Notes: generated from the letters alone by a model not told the origin. A stretch of 64,000 nucleotides of DNA from Anoplolepis gracilipes (GCF_047496725.1 NC_132979.1:4667501-4731500); one strand, 5' to 3'. Shown: positions 1-14,400, counted from the stretch's first letter. Numbers and translations are program-made.

Positions 1-575
1 ATACAACTATGAGAAAATATAGAATTTCGAAAATTCTGCATCGGAAAATTTTAAATAACGCGATAATTTTAAGTAATATTGATTCGCTGTCCAAAGTAAT
101 GGATGAGATATGTCCCGGAAGCTTTTTGAAAATATGTTTATTGAAGCTAAAAGTAGAAGTAAGATTATATTTATCGGACATGATGTCTTTCGATTCCGTC
201 GATTTCGTCCCGGAAAAAAAGAGGATAACTTTTGGTCAGAGCGGAAACGCGAACCGAAAGCGCGAACATTCCGCTCGGGGTTAAGGAATAATAAGAGGAA
301 TAAAGATCTTTTGCCACATGTGTCACGACGGCGCGTCGACGAGGGTGTGAAATTGACGTATTATATGCACGAGATGATATCTATGGGGAGAGTCGATCGT
401 ATCTCCGTATTCGAGACGGTGGTCGCGGAGGAGGGACGCGAGCGCCGAGAGTGATCCAGAAGTGCTTTCTCGTGTTCCTTAACTAACCGTTCGCCGGTCC
501 TCCGGACGTCTCATCGGTCGCACTTGCCTGCACCGAGAAGAAAACGATGGAGAAAGAGAGAAGGGCGGCGGCGAC

Positions 576-588
576 GACGAGGACGAGA

Positions 589-620
<32 letters not shown>

Positions 621-625
621 AACGA
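576..625. repeat. (GAGGAC)n minisatellite-like tract
   Basis: Six-base unit GAGGAC repeated about six times with minor variants, followed by (ACG)n. Codes for alternating Arg-Thr on one strand and Ser runs on the other, which explains the low-complexity open frames here. Confidence 0.85.
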
Positions 626-3599
626 CGACGGCAACACTACTAAGGACTGTATCTTCACCCACACCCTTATTTTCTCGTCGCTCTTATCCTCCCCACCGTT
701 CCCAGCTGCACAGTTATCCTCAGAAAAACTTCGCGAATGGCTTCGAGACGTCGCAGGTATGCTCTCACCTCGGCTATCGCTCGCAATTTGCAATGGCCGT
801 GTGCAAAGTACGCGAGCACTATTTTCGTAGAACTCTTGCCTTATACAGAACGCTAAAAATATACACAAACTATATACACAAACTTTGGGATTGTGTTGAG
901 AATTCAAAAACTTAGAGGAGAAAGTTTCATGGTTGTCTCTCGAAATGTTGAATTTTAAAAGTTCCTTTTCCGTATTATAAGTCATTGAAAAGACCTTCCG
1001 CAAATTAATTTTGCAATATACTCTTTAACTCTTTAATCTATTTTAATTTAATTTTAAATGTAAATTTTATTTAACATATATTTAAATTTAATAAGAGCAC
1101 GATTTAATGTAATAAGATTAAATTAATAAAATATTAGGACATAAAAATTTATAATATATAAAAGAAGAAAATCTAACTTATCAAAAAAGCTTATCAAAAA
1201 AATGTATACAGTTTATACGTATACTAGTATTTTTTGCCTAAGATTTTATTATTTCAAAATGAAACTGATGCGGTATAAAAGAAAGAAAATGTGTGAGATA
1301 CAAACGTTTCTTTCGAAAGGATAATCATTTTATGCACGCGGGTAACTTACTTTATTATATCATAATAGAAAAATATTGTGGACAAATATAACTGTGAAAT
1401 ACATAAATAAAAAAATAAACACATAAATAGATTATATATTGAGCAATTTTTCTCCATTTTCATGATAATGACATCATACTGTTTCCAAAATAAATTAATG
1501 AAATATAAAAAAATGCAGATAAAATCAAGGCTCTATGTGCCATACGAGACTTTGTCTTTTAGAGTAAATCTCGAGAAGAGATTACGTGCTGGTATCCTTC
1601 GAGACAGATTCGCGACTCGGTTCGCTAAGTGACAGTAACGTAGCCGGAATTGCGACCATTGGGAAGGCTCGGAAGTAATGTGTCATCGTTAAAGGATTGT
1701 AAAGGATGTAGGGAGCTGTCTCTCCCTTCGTTTTCTCCCCGTTACGCCTCGTATGCTTTTCTTTTCTCGAGGAACTTTTCCACGAGTGAACATTATTTCG
1801 CACCGTCTATTAAAGCGCAATAAATAATCCGAATCTAAATTTATCAGAAGGAAAGACGCATATGATTAATAAGCAAGAGTTTTGTCAATTTTCGGTCAGA
1901 GTTTGTAAAAATTTCTCTTCGCGAAACTCTTTCATTCGCGTTCTTAGTTGAAAAACGACGAGCGTCACTAAACGATGCTTGATAGTCCTCCGCTATTGGA
2001 AGGATATCGATTGCTTGTAGCCGGGGAAGCATCGCGGTGGCCGGGAGAGACGCCGAGGCTTTCGATTCCAAAGTAACGAGGTCCGGTAATGGAACCCGTA
2101 TGTGTAATTTACCACGGAACTGGAGGCGCGCGCGCGTCGCGTGCTCGCACGCATGCACGCACATACACATACACATACACATACACATACATGTCTACAC
2201 GCGACGACGCACTCACCCATCCACCTACACGCGCGCGCGGAGAGCGGCTTGATTAAAATTTCTTTGGAGTCCCTTCCCCCATCCCTATCCTGTACGGCGT
2301 TCGTTTGTCTCTCGATCCGGGAATACTCATCAACCTCCACATGCGGGCTCCTGCAGGACAACGATGCGCGCTTCGACCCGCTTAACGGACAATTAACGTC
2401 GAGATCTCAGCGAGGCGTGTAACGAGCACACACAAACTCCGAAAAAGATTCGGTGCCCGCTCGACGCCAAACATTCACGATCGCCTCGTCTTGCGAGTTG
2501 AATCCTTGGCTGCCGCAAGGACGTGAAGAACCGGGCGAATCAATTTTGCGGGCTATTGTTTTCGGTAAATGAATTATTTGGTATTTTTGGCACGAAACCC
2601 TATGTGAGATCGCTACAAAATTCGAATCTCGATGTTATTTCGATACTAATATGTCAAAATCATGATTGTTTTTTTTTTATGTATTAAATATGCGCGAATT
2701 CTTTAGTGCGATTAAATACAAATAAAGTTTTTTTATTTATAATACGATATCAGGAAACAAACTCACCGAAGGAATTTCAGTTTCCATCCTTGATCCATCG
2801 AGGTGTGAACTGCGAGAATTAAACTTTCCTGAAGCTTGTGCCTTTTTTTCTAAAAGCTCCAAAATTGTCCTGGAAAATGTCGCAATATATTTTATGCACG
2901 CAATTGTATTAATTGTATTTACAGTAAGAATATATAAGACGCAAGAGCAGCTTTATGAATTCATTCCTCTTTTTTTCCGGCACAAAAGAAAAGGAAAAAT
3001 AGAAAATACTAGAAAGAATTTCCTAATTAAGAGCTCATTTCATAAAGCAAGTCCGCGCTCATGTTTTAGGAAGAGAAAGAGAAAGAAAAGTATATTTAAA
3101 AAGTATATTTAAGAAGAACAAGACCTCTCTTTCCCTTTCTCTTTATTGAAACAAAAAAAATGCATTTTCTTTATTCACTTCTTTTGTAACACAAAGCTAA
3201 TTAAAAAACCTCAAACAATAACGCGTTTACCTTTGCGTTTCTGTCGAAAAATGGATAGTAAATATATAATAAATGTTTATCAAGTAAATGTTTGTAATTG
3301 GTTCATTACATTATTCTAAAAACTATAAAATGCTTCAAATAATAAAAGAGAATTGATTATTACCTTAGGTAGTTCTGACAAAATGAAAACAGAGTACTAC
3401 TGGCTTGATTCAAGATTAATTTACACCGCGAAGGATCGCGCCATAGACGAAGTCTTATAGAGGGGTGAAAAGATTTATGGAATTATCACAAATTTGTGCT
3501 CCCGTTCACATCGCACCGTCAAAAATAACTGCATTATGTATAATTGCGCGCTCGTCAAAAGACTCGAAATTTGTTGTATACATTTGTATATACATACAC

Positions 3600-3604
<5 letters not shown>

Positions 3605-3641
<37 letters not shown>

Positions 3642-3661
3642 GTATATGTATATGTATATAT
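3605..3661. repeat. (TA)n and (TATATG)n microsatellite
   Basis: Pure TA dinucleotide for about 30 bases followed by four TATATG-type units. Confidence 0.95.
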
Positions 3662-5754
3662 TGAATACGTGAAAGTAGGTTTCCGTGGGATTTCGAGCGT
3701 AAACCAACTAGGTGCTCGAGTGAATTGATTAAAATCGAACCGCGCGCGCGGCGCACGCTAACAAAGGAGAATTGCGGTACGGAAAGGGTGAAGAGAATGT
3801 AGGTGGACGTGTAGATGGAGCGTAGAATGGGGAATGGGCAAACAGAGCGCAATTAACGTGCAACCATTAAATATGTACGCGCGCGTTGCTACAGCGCGAT
3901 GCATGCGCGCAGGTCGAGCGCGCAAATACATCGAGAGAGTATCGAATACTCCCTCTCTTTCTCTCTCTCTCACGCGCGCGCGCGCAGGAACGAATGGGGC
4001 ACAACGTCTCTTCTCGTGCCCTGTTGGCACAGCCGCTTGATTAGCTTCGCCATATTTACATGTCATTAGCCGATTGTTTGTCCAAGTCGGTAACTCCATC
4101 CGCGTCTCTCCCTCGTGCGTCGCCGCAGTTCAGTCATTTTTTTTTTTTTTTTTTTTTTTTCAACGAGAATCTATCCGGCGATTGGACGAAATGTTACACT
4201 CTCGTTCGTTTCCGGAAATTTTCGTAACGAAATTTTTTTCAGTTAAATACCTCCCGCGAAAGGTGGATTTCAGCTAAATATAGTACTTGGAGATCAGTAT
4301 GGCTGGTTTCTTTTTTGAATGGTTTTATTCCATAAAAAATACGAATTTCGATCTCAATATCTCGTTGCCTACATTGCATAACAACTTTTTTCTTAATTTA
4401 TTACATTATAAGTGTAAATTTATTGGGCAACCTAACGACGATGCCCGGCGAAAATTAACATTAACGCGCAATAAATAGATGAATCGACTTGTAACTGAAC
4501 TGCAGGCAATTATAATAGTAATAATAATAATAAAGTCATCGATACGCTTCGTGACGAAGTAATTGCATCTTTCAAACGATTAGCCTTCGGTCCCCCTTGC
4601 AGGTAAAACGCTGCAAAAAATCACAGCTTTACTCTCTATTCAGGCGAACAATTATAAACAAATTAAAATTAATGTAACATTTAAATATCGTCGAATTTTA
4701 CGTTTGCTTTGACAAGACATAGTAATCACTTAGGGATACGCATACACACATACATTCTTTCTCTCTCTCTCTCTTCGCAAAACTGTCTTTACGGCAAGGA
4801 TACGACTTTTGTAAGAAATAGGACGAGCGGTTCTTTTGCGTCGTTTTATGAAACTTACGGACGATTGCCCTTAATATCTATGCTTTCGGTTATGGTAACG
4901 AGGATTTGATTAATCGTATTGTTTCATCATGATCGCTCATTTTCCGATCACCGATCATCGATTATGTCGCGAGACGCATTTTTTTATTGGGATGCGTACA
5001 ACTTTTCGATTACCGGTTTTTAAAAAGTACCACTTTTACATCACTATTAAGGCAGTATGGTAATGTGACTTGATTTACGTAATATAGTTAGGCTTCCTCC
5101 CGTATTTTCTTTCTAGACGTAATTGCGCAACATCTCGGATATGTGCTCGTTTCTCTAATCGCAGGATCACAAAAATATAAAGATAATATGTCTTATCGGT
5201 TGTATATAAAACAAATTTCTTTCTTGTCACAAATCACTCAATATTATGTCATAAAAATATTCATATTTTTTTTTAATTAACAATATAATTATCAGAGAGT
5301 AACGTAATTAACTTTTATATCGCATTCCATGAAAGAAATAAAAATACTTTTATGAAAAGAAAAAAAAAAAAAAAAAAAAAGTGCCTTGTCTCGACCTAAT
5401 ATTTCAATCACATAAAAAACCATCTCGAGTAAGTTCTAAAAAGATCTATGGAAAAGTAAAACAATTAATTGTAGCAATAACTTTTCCCCCAAGTCTTTTA
5501 CCCTACGTCTCATAGGCCACGATACAGTAAGAGATGCGGTACAATCATTGACGCTTCGCATAGAAACTTCCAGGATGTCGCTGAACTATATCGTTGTAAA
5601 ATATCTCTAGGGTACAATGCGATCGTATACTGACACAATTGCTATGATTCAGACAAGTTACAAACGTGTCGTCGAGACACCGTATGCACGGTGTAATAAT
5701 ACGATGAGCACACGATCAACAACGTTAATGTCAACGTAATTAGCCTAATTATGT

Positions 5755-7464
5755 CTAGCCAGTGGCGGCGTCACTGCGATCGGTTTTGCTCGCCGTTGCC
5801 GATTCATGCCGTCTCAACTCTTCCCTCTTTTCCTGCGGAGAGACGATACCAATGGCCAGAATTTCGAAATCGTCCGAGAAATCATTCGCGTTCATCGCTT
5901 GTTCTGGAGTGTCGCTATGGCCACTGCTGCTACTGCTGACGCTTCTGCTTCTTAATCGCCTACCACTGGGTAAGTCTTGTCTCTCGGTATCAGCCTTATC
6001 GTCAGGAACTGAGACTTTGTTATGAAGATCCGAAAGATTGCTTTGTGCGATACGCATCGCTACCGCTGCCGCCTCGTTGTTTTGATGTTGCTTTGCGTGA
6101 TAGGTGTTAATTGAAAGAACGCTCGCCGCCGGATAATCATTCTCAACTGACTGTCGGAAAGCCATTGCGCATGATGATTGCGCATTAACACAGGTAAGCT
6201 CAACTTGGTCGGAGAAATCATCAGAAGGCTTTATCAAAGCTATGTCCAAAGTAGAACGTACGGGGGGCGACTTGTCCGCGGCATTGTCGTCACGAGAATT
6301 TTCCGAGACCGTATCGCGCTCTACCCAAGGGAAACGGACAATTAAGCGATCCTCGTCCAAGTCGTCGCACGATGTCAACAGTGGAGTTTCAGCAACGGCA
6401 TCATCGTCATCGTATCGTTGGATGGGTGCGTCTTCCCGGACAATTTCGTCGTCGCTAACCTCGTCCTTGTGTGCTAGCTTTGTTCCAAGTGGCGCTGGTA
6501 TATGCGCTTCTTCCAATTTCACGTGCTCAAAGAACCTCGTGAGGGCGCGCCGCTGGAGCTGGACTGCTGCTGGCTTACTGTCTGACTGTTCGCGCGATTC
6601 CAGCTCGTGTTCCGCACGGCAGAGTTGCTGTCGCAGGAGCGGATAGTCTCGATCGTTTGGGCCGAGGCTTCGTAACTCGCGTGGACGACCGGCGATAGTA
6701 TAGGACTTATTATGGCCTGGGAACAGTGAGTGGATGAAAGCGCCGCTTCTTGACCCATGCTTGTTACGACTGTCGACATTAGTTGCTGCTGTTTCTTCCG
6801 TTGGTCCGCCTGACTCTGGTTCGTTGCCGTTGTTCTCGGCGTCGTCATAGAAAGGCAATAAGGTTTCTGTGGTTGATCTGGTTGACTGTTTGATGCAGAG
6901 TTTGCCGCCTGAAAGTTTGGCCCAGGGCTTTCTGCCGTTGAGGGTCGCTCGGTCCAATTGATAGTCGTTCGAGACGGGGTTAAGAGAATTTGACAATTTT
7001 GGTACGGTGACACAGTGGAGGGAAGCTGCGCGATTGTTCTGTTTTTTGCGGATGTTACGATCGTAGAACAAGGAGTTGGAGACGAGGGGTTGGAAGCCGG
7101 CTTGAAGGGTAGCGCTGCCACTGGTCGGCAGTTGATAGTTGAAAACTGCGGAGTGGTTTTGGTCTTCGGTTTCACCGCCAAGAGGCTGATCGGACCTTCC
7201 AGTCGGCTCGGTGATTTTCTTGATGATGAGATATGATTGGTGTTTTTCTGGCTGGATAGTGGTACCGGACAATTGATAGGAGTGTGGCACTTGTTCCTCT
7301 GCTTGGATGTAAGTGATGTTTGATCGTGAATGTTGGTCGATGTTACAAGATGCGATGTTTTGTCGTTGTTCGATGTCGATGAATTTACTGCTTTCTGATT
7401 GGTCGACGTTTGAACTAGAGGTATTGTTTGAGGTGATTGGGATGAGGAAGGTTGAGGAGGGCAA
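5755..7464 (-). CDS. Long second reading frame overlapping the last PHF21A exon; possible true C-terminus
   Basis: This frame is open for 569 codons and overlaps the PHF21A exon 9 frame for about 945 bases. Its distal half (about 6700 to 5755) reads like ordinary protein: mixed acidic and basic, with segments such as RALTRFFEHVKLEEAHIPAP and DFSDDFEILAIGIVSPQEK, and no homopolymers. The PHF21A frame across 6519-6800 is S/T/Q-rich by contrast. It has no convincing independent start, since the first Met at 7464 lies inside the PHF21A exon. The simplest reading is that the PHF21A protein shifts into this frame through an unrecognised small intron or a sequence error somewhere around 6850-7300, and ends at 5755. 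A candidate acceptor is the ACTTTCAG-like site near 6885. Genuine dual coding is the alternative. I do not recognise a domain. Confidence 0.45.
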   Translation of the reverse strand: MPSSTFLIPITSNNTSSSNVDQSESSKFIDIEQRQNIASCNIDQHSRSNITYIQAEEQVPHSYQLSGTTIQPEKHQSYLIIKKITEPTGRSDQPLGGETEDQNHSAVFNYQLPTSGSATLQAGFQPLVSNSLFYDRNIRKKQNNRAASLHCVTVPKLSNSLNPVSNDYQLDRATLNGRKPWAKLSGGKLCIKQSTRSTTETLLPFYDDAENNGNEPESGGPTEETAATNVDSRNKHGSRSGAFIHSLFPGHNKSYTIAGRPRELRSLGPNDRDYPLLRQQLCRAEHELESREQSDSKPAAVQLQRRALTRFFEHVKLEEAHIPAPLGTKLAHKDEVSDDEIVREDAPIQRYDDDDAVAETPLLTSCDDLDEDRLIVRFPWVERDTVSENSRDDNAADKSPPVRSTLDIALIKPSDDFSDQVELTCVNAQSSCAMAFRQSVENDYPAASVLSINTYHAKQHQNNEAAAVAMRIAQSNLSDLHNKVSVPDDKADTERQDLPSGRRLRSRSVSSSSSGHSDTPEQAMNANDFSDDFEILAIGIVSPQEKREELRRHESATASKTDRSDAATG

Positions 7465-8370
7465 GTGATTGATGCCGAAGGCGGTGGAGAGGATGCTCTT
7501 TTTCTGAGTTGTATCAATTTTATGAAATCCACCAGCCGTTTTATAGACTTCTGAGTTTTCTCTTGCTTTCCCAACAGCTCCTGACGCATGCGCTGTTGCA
7601 GCTATTAAAAAAAAGAAAGATTATTAAATATTTTTATGAAGAAATGTTTCAAATTTGAACATGTATATAGTATAAATTTTTAACTCTATCACTACTAAGG
7701 CTGCGTTCGAGAACTACTTTCGTGCGTTCAGAGTGTCATTCTATCTTTGTGATTTATTAAAAATTGAACAAGGACAGATATATGTTAGTGTGTACACGAG
7801 TGATGTTTTTCGAACACAGCCTAACAAGGAAACATCAAGTGTCTGTTTGGTTTAGCTTTTGAATATATATTACTTTATATGTAAAATTGTGACAAGATTA
7901 GTCAGTAACATGTGATAAAAATATGTACATAGATGAGCATAAGAATATATACAATTGTGTAAAATTAATAATATTATTTTATGTGTGTATAAAGTATTAA
8001 ATATCTTTTTATATTTTTAGTCTTATAAAAATTTTAAAAATCAAGAATAATAATAATGTAGAGCATAAAAGCATTTTGAATAACATTTGGGGAAAAAATC
8101 TATATACATGGTTATGAAATTTTAAGTAAATAATAAAACTAATATCGAAAATATATTTTATACATATACTTTCACATATGCTTTCGATGATATTTATTCA
8201 AAGTCATCAATTTAGCTTTTAAAGATTTTTTAAATTCTAAACACGTTATTGAAAAAAATTTTACTTTTAAGCTGTTCTGTAGAATATACTTAAAATTCTA
8301 TAAAAATCTATAAAAATAAAACCTATAGAAGTGGAAAGTACTTTTATATGTTTCCTTGTTGTAAGCGTAA

Positions 8371-8423
<53 letters not shown>

Positions 8424-11400
8424 TTATGTATGTACATATATTATTCTAATGACTTTGGTTACATACATATGATTATTATATAAAGAGCCACTATAGTAGC
8501 TTGCCAAAAACTTTCGCTCCATACAAAAAAAGACATAATATTAAATTTTGAGTCATGCATTTTTCTTAGTCGTCGATTTACAATAATTGGTAAATTAGTT
8601 AATTCACATAATGTGATAACACTAAAGAAATTCTACAAGAAACATCATGTATACTTTTAAAGTAAAGCCATGTTTTGTTATATATAACTGTAATATAATA
8701 TTGTAATATTAGTCAATATCATAATTGAAAAAATAACTCATAATTTTCTGCTTATAACTTTTTTCAATGAAAAAGTATAAAATATCTTTGGTATATAAAT
8801 ATAATGACTGTACAAAATGACTATATTTTCACTAGATAGATATTACACAAATGTGTGTTGTATACTACTATATCGTTGTAAATGATAAATTATATCACTT
8901 GACAGTGGAATTGATATTTCTTTTCTTCATATATCGATTTCATTGTCCACATTAAAGCAATAGAAACACTATTTTTTAAGTAATAAATTCCAAATACATT
9001 TATATCTAATAAAAAATTTGTTTTCTAAAAATATTTTGGCAAAAACATCATCATGATAATAAATACAACTTTTAAAATTATATTAAAATTCCTATCTGTT
9101 CTTAATAATGTCAATATTGAAATAATATTATAATTTGAATAATTTAAATAATATCTCATGCACTCTATGTGTGTGTGTTCTCACATATGCAACAAATAAA
9201 TCATATTCATAAATTAATGTAACAAAGGAGATCAACGACTAAGGAAACAAAGCTAACTCTCTCATACATGTACAGAAATAATTAAAATATTAAAGACTAG
9301 TCGATTCTTTACAAATTTAGTTCTAAATTCTAAAAATGCAATCTTTGATATAAAAAGAGTTATTATGATTTCTTCTAAATATACATACATATGTATATTT
9401 ATAAGAAATCATAATTATGATTACATTTTAGATAATAGAATCGACCTGTCTTCGTAAAGCATCGCATAAATAGAAAAATAAAAAATATAATAAAAACGCA
9501 GAGATCTTGCAGGTTCCTCTGGATGAAAAAACAAAAGGACGAAAACCGTTTGCAATTTATAATTCATATAACTCAAGGGCATTCCAAATGAAAGTGAACT
9601 TTATAATTTGTCTCTATGCAGGCCACAGGACGAACCTGAAGTGACTGGCCGAGTAGTTGTGAACGTTTTTCCAACTCGTAAACCTGCAATCTCAGATCCG
9701 AGTTTCGCTCGCGCAGCTCATATCTTTCTCTCTCTTTTTCCTCTGCAAGATATTTTGCGTTCAAAATACAGGTTGTATTTTTTGTGCCCTATCGTGGACG
9801 ATCGACCAAAAAGTTCTTCTTAATTGTAAATTCTTCGGCCGTATTTGAGAAGCCGGTCTCAGACGCGAGCACTTCTTCCGGCAGGCTGCCTCTCTCGTTT
9901 ATTCAGTGCGTGTGTGCTTACGCTCAATTAAGTCTGCGACAACGCTGCGATACCTCGTTGTATGTTAAATCTAGAAGTTATGGACTCATGTTATATAAAT
10001 TCCTGTGCTTATTTAAAATAATGTGCTTGCGTCGGTCCTTAGTAATTTTATCCCGAGCAAGTTTTTCGCATTGCTTTTTTTTTTTGCATCTTGTCATTTT
10101 TACGATCCATCGATTGAGAAGGCAGCAAAAAATTGCCGATTTTCTTCACAATTAAAAAACATCAATAATTCCCGGCCGAGTTGCTGCCGCAACTGATTGT
10201 GAGATAAGCCTACCGCGACTGTTTATTAATTGTTATTGTAGAAACAAGAACTTTTTTGTCAATCACACGCTTAGCGCTTTTTTTGGAAGAGGATTTCCAC
10301 TTTCGTGAATTTTTACCGAGTTTTTCATTTTTTTTATAGCGTGGAAGCTTGTTTTCTGCTTCCGCTTCACTTTTAATCTCCGCGTCTTCGTCCTTCCCAA
10401 CGCCTTCTTCCTCATCTATGGCTAGTACACATCTTGGGCAGATCCTGGATGGAACCAATGATCGAGTATGACACGAGACGTGATAGTTACTTGAGCAATT
10501 TTTGCATACCGTTAATGAATCTACAGAGAACGACAAAATTGTTACATACTTATGTTATATTATGACCAAATTGTTGAAATAATAATATATCTAAATATAA
10601 ATGCTATATTTTTACTCACCTGGGTTTCTACAACAGATACACACAACAGGTTCATTCCCGATTCTTTCGATGGTCAAGCTAGCTGGTAATCCGGGAATAT
10701 GAACAGCCTTATTGCTTATCTGCTGAACGGATTTGGCACTAGGTACGGACGATCGCATTTGGTTGTCTTCTATCTTGTTTTTGTTCACAAAGACTTTACT
10801 ATCTGCGTTTCTGAGGATATTTGGCCTGGTAGTGGACTTTTGAACTGGGATCAGCGATTTCGTTACCGTTTGTGCCGGTGGCGAGGTAGATTTGACTGGC
10901 TGAGTTTTATTAGGTGGTGGCGACGGGCCGTTCATACGAGCAGTCGTCTGCCGAGTATGAGGTGCATTTTCTGACTGAAAGTACGAATATAATCTCCTCC
11001 GTTTCTAAAAAATAAGTACACCAAAATATCAATTATCATATATCTCCAATACGATATTAAATAGCATATGAGAAATTTATTTCCACAGCCATTTTTATAA
11101 TTTACATTTTTTTAGAATGTAGAATGTTTTTGTACAATTTTGCACTTTTATCTTTGTGCAAAATTTAACATATACTACTCTATGTATATCAAAACAAGTT
11201 TTTAAATAAAAATAAAACAAAAATATTGATAAACTTACAGACGGTTGTTGATTATAGGTTTGATATACAAAATTGCTGTTTGCCGTGCTACGACGCTTCC
11301 TTTCCACTCTTCTATTCTGAAGTTCTGCACATCTCGCCTGAGTAATAAGTCCGAGACTACCGAGGAAGTCCTCTTCTTCCATTAATTCAATTTTAGGTTC

Positions 11401-14400
11401 TTTTTGCTTCTCTTCCTCTTGCTTCTCATCAGAATTTTCGTCCATCGACACTGTAACAACGTCGTCTTCGCCAGAGATAGTTTCGACTGAGCTAGGACTA
11501 GGTAATCTGTACAGAAACGTCCAATTGAAAAAATTTCAAAATTCAGTTCTTTATTTAATACATTTCAACAGACACTTTTTTAGTCTTTAATTAATTAATT
11601 TTTTTTAATAAGCTTACTTTGTGCAATCATTATCTTGCGCCGGTAAATGATGCACATCACCATTTCTGACAATTTCTTCATAATCCTCTTTTGAAGACTT
11701 TGTCTCAAAACCATTGGCAGCCGTTTCATGCTTTGTCTCATTGTTGTTCATAATATGATTGTTATTCAGGCCCAAGAGAGCCGCTATGGAAACTTTCGAT
11801 CCATTTGCGTTGTCTGCCATGAGCGCTGTTACCTCTTTGCGTAGCCGCTGTACGACTTCATTCTGTATATTAACAACAAGATATATATATACATATATAT
11901 AGCACAAAATTATCAGTATTATAAAAAAAAAAAAAAAAAAAAAAAATAGAAAATCTTTAGCAATAGCTTCTTTAGAAGCAGCAGACACTAGCTGTATTAA
12001 TTTCAATATATTGCAAGGAAATATAAAACTCACATGTGTACAAATATTCGAATAACTCTTACGAGTTTATATAAATATAAATATTGTATATGTAACAAGA
12101 AATATGTATGTATATATGATAATGCGATAAAATAGAACACCAACGTACAGTTATGCGGTTAAAGTTACGAAACAAAATACGCGTTTACCCCATGCTCGAA
12201 AGTTAGAAAGTTTCCGCTACTTTTAAAGTAAGTAAGGAACAGATAATCGTTGGAAAAAATCGTTTAGGCACGAATGAATGAGAAAAGCTACGAGAGCAGA
12301 AAGTTGAGAAGAGATGTAAACGGATGAGAAAGACGCCGAGATTTTGTAAAGAGCCCAAAACGTTTTCGCGGGGCATTTTATTGATTTTAAACTCCTCCGT
12401 CTCTCTGCCTCTCGGCTTTTCTTTCGCTCTAAGTTGCTCTCGCTTCTTCTTTCTAAATTGTCGTCTCCTTCCTCTTCTTCCTCATCCGCTCCCTCTTCTC
12501 TCTCATCCGCCGCCGCATCACGCCTTCTCATTCTTGTAGCCTATACGTATTATCTATCTATGCCCGTTCATTGCGTCCGAACGATTTATCTTGTTTGTTA
12601 TCAGCGCCGTCAAAGAAAAAAAATGTGTCACATTGAGCACGTAAAAAAGGGGCGAGTAAATATAACTACATATACAAGAAAACTGTAAACGACAAACATA
12701 AAGGTACTCGAATTAAAAATTAACCTAGTGTTAAGATTTATTTCAAATTTCCTTTTTTTTGTTAGAGATTTTATAGCTTATTATTAGCATAGTACCATTA
12801 TATAATGTATGATCGATATTTTGTGTTGTTATATTTTGCTACGCGAGTGATATCATATTTGCAACAAGACTTGTATATTTTGTAAGAGTTGAGCAAGACA
12901 CGTCAAAGTTTTCGCTTTGTAGTAGACGCTTCAGATCAATAATAATGTTGACTGCTACTGTAACTTATATATAGATTTATATTTCTCTCTGATATTTTGT
13001 AGTTAATGTAAAACAAAAATTGTTCGCTCATCGTTAGCCTTCAAAGTATAATTCCCTTTAATTTATCGTTATGAATAAATTTTCAAGCTATCATTACATA
13101 CCACAAAAACACACACACACATACACACACATACACTTATGCATGTGTGTAGTAAAAGTTACACAATCGATTCGTCAAAAGATTATTTGTAGAGTTAAAA
13201 GGTCTCCTAATAATAATTTGAATAAAGATGATACATAAATATATATCGCAATATTCTGTGTGCATGTGACATGCAAGAAAATCAATTATTTGCTTACCTG
13301 TTTTTTTCCCAAAGAAATAATGTACATCTGAACTCTCTTCATATGACCGAGAATATCTGAGTTCTGTAACAGGGCGAATTACACGGTTATCAAGTCTAAA
13401 TATACTAGAAAACATAACTGTTAAAGTAGGTCAACTTGTGTACATTAAGATCTTTGAAATAATTATATATCAAATAATTATATACGGAATATATTATTGT
13501 TACGTTTATGCGCGCGCGCATCTGATGACATTATTGACAGTGGCGAACAAAGGCTAAATATACGTTGATTTATAAACATGATTTACAAATTACTAATAAG
13601 AGAAACCAATACCTTATGTATAATATGTTAAGAATTATTTTATAAAAAAATTGCTGAAATTTGATATATTTTATGTGATTGTATCTTGTTTGGTTTTAAG
13701 CGTGTAATAATCTAAATAGTAAAGTTTTTCTTTGATGTATGCGTGTCCTTCGCTAGTTGCCACGGAACGAAGGTGAAACGAGATGAAACATTTGGTCGAA
13801 GTTTGTTACGCGATGTGACTTACGGAATTCCAAATGCGCAAACACACCATACGACTCCTGCGAAATCTCACTCTTATTGCCTATTGTCTGAATTTACGTG
13901 TATCATAAATTTGTAAATTGTATGGAAACTTAGAAACGGAAATTATTCAAAAAAAAACTATACTTACATTTGGCTCGGTTTCCAGTCTGTTCTTATATGT
14001 CTGAAAATTAACGAAAAAATTGTCATTAATATCGATGAGAAAAAAGTATAAAATACATTTTATAGAATTTTATAGGGAGATAAATAATCCAGCGTATCTC
14101 TCTGCGAAAACCGTCAGCGTACGTGACCAACTGGAGCATGATGCGCCATATTACGCCATTACGCTCTCAACCCCATTAATACCTCCATTAATTAATAAAG
14201 ATGCAAATTCGAATTTCACATCCTCAACATCCCGTCAACTTATCTCCTAGTTTACATTTAATTTTCTTTCTTGTTTCAGAAAGTCAAAATCAGTCGTCAT
14301 AAAATTAAAATATATTTGAAATTACATATTTAAAATTAAATTAAATTAAAATATATAATTTAAAAATACATTTAAAAATATTTAAAAATACATTATTAAA

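Larger units (their letters stand above)
1..5754. other. Intergenic region, no gene recognised
   Basis: AT-rich sequence with CpG-rich patches at about 180-800, 2000-2550 and 3700-4180. No reading frame here resembles a known protein. The patch at 430-760 could be a first exon on the plus strand: an ATG at 547 leads an Arg/Thr repeat frame, and CAG/GTATGC at 754-762 could be a donor, but no downstream coding exon is visible. Simple repeats account for most of the other open frames. The 3' UTR of PHF21A probably ends somewhere in 5000-5750. Confidence 0.6.

Noticed and set aside
479..1003. Ser-rich minus-strand frame and Arg-Thr plus-strand frame near the left edge
   Set aside because: Both derive from the (GAGGAC)n tract. 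A first exon remains possible but no second exon supports it.
12223..12688. Frames rich in Glu/Arg (minus) and Leu/Ser (plus) inside PHF21A intron 3
   Set aside because: No splice borders join them in phase to PHF21A, and the composition follows a CTTCTTCC-type simple sequence.
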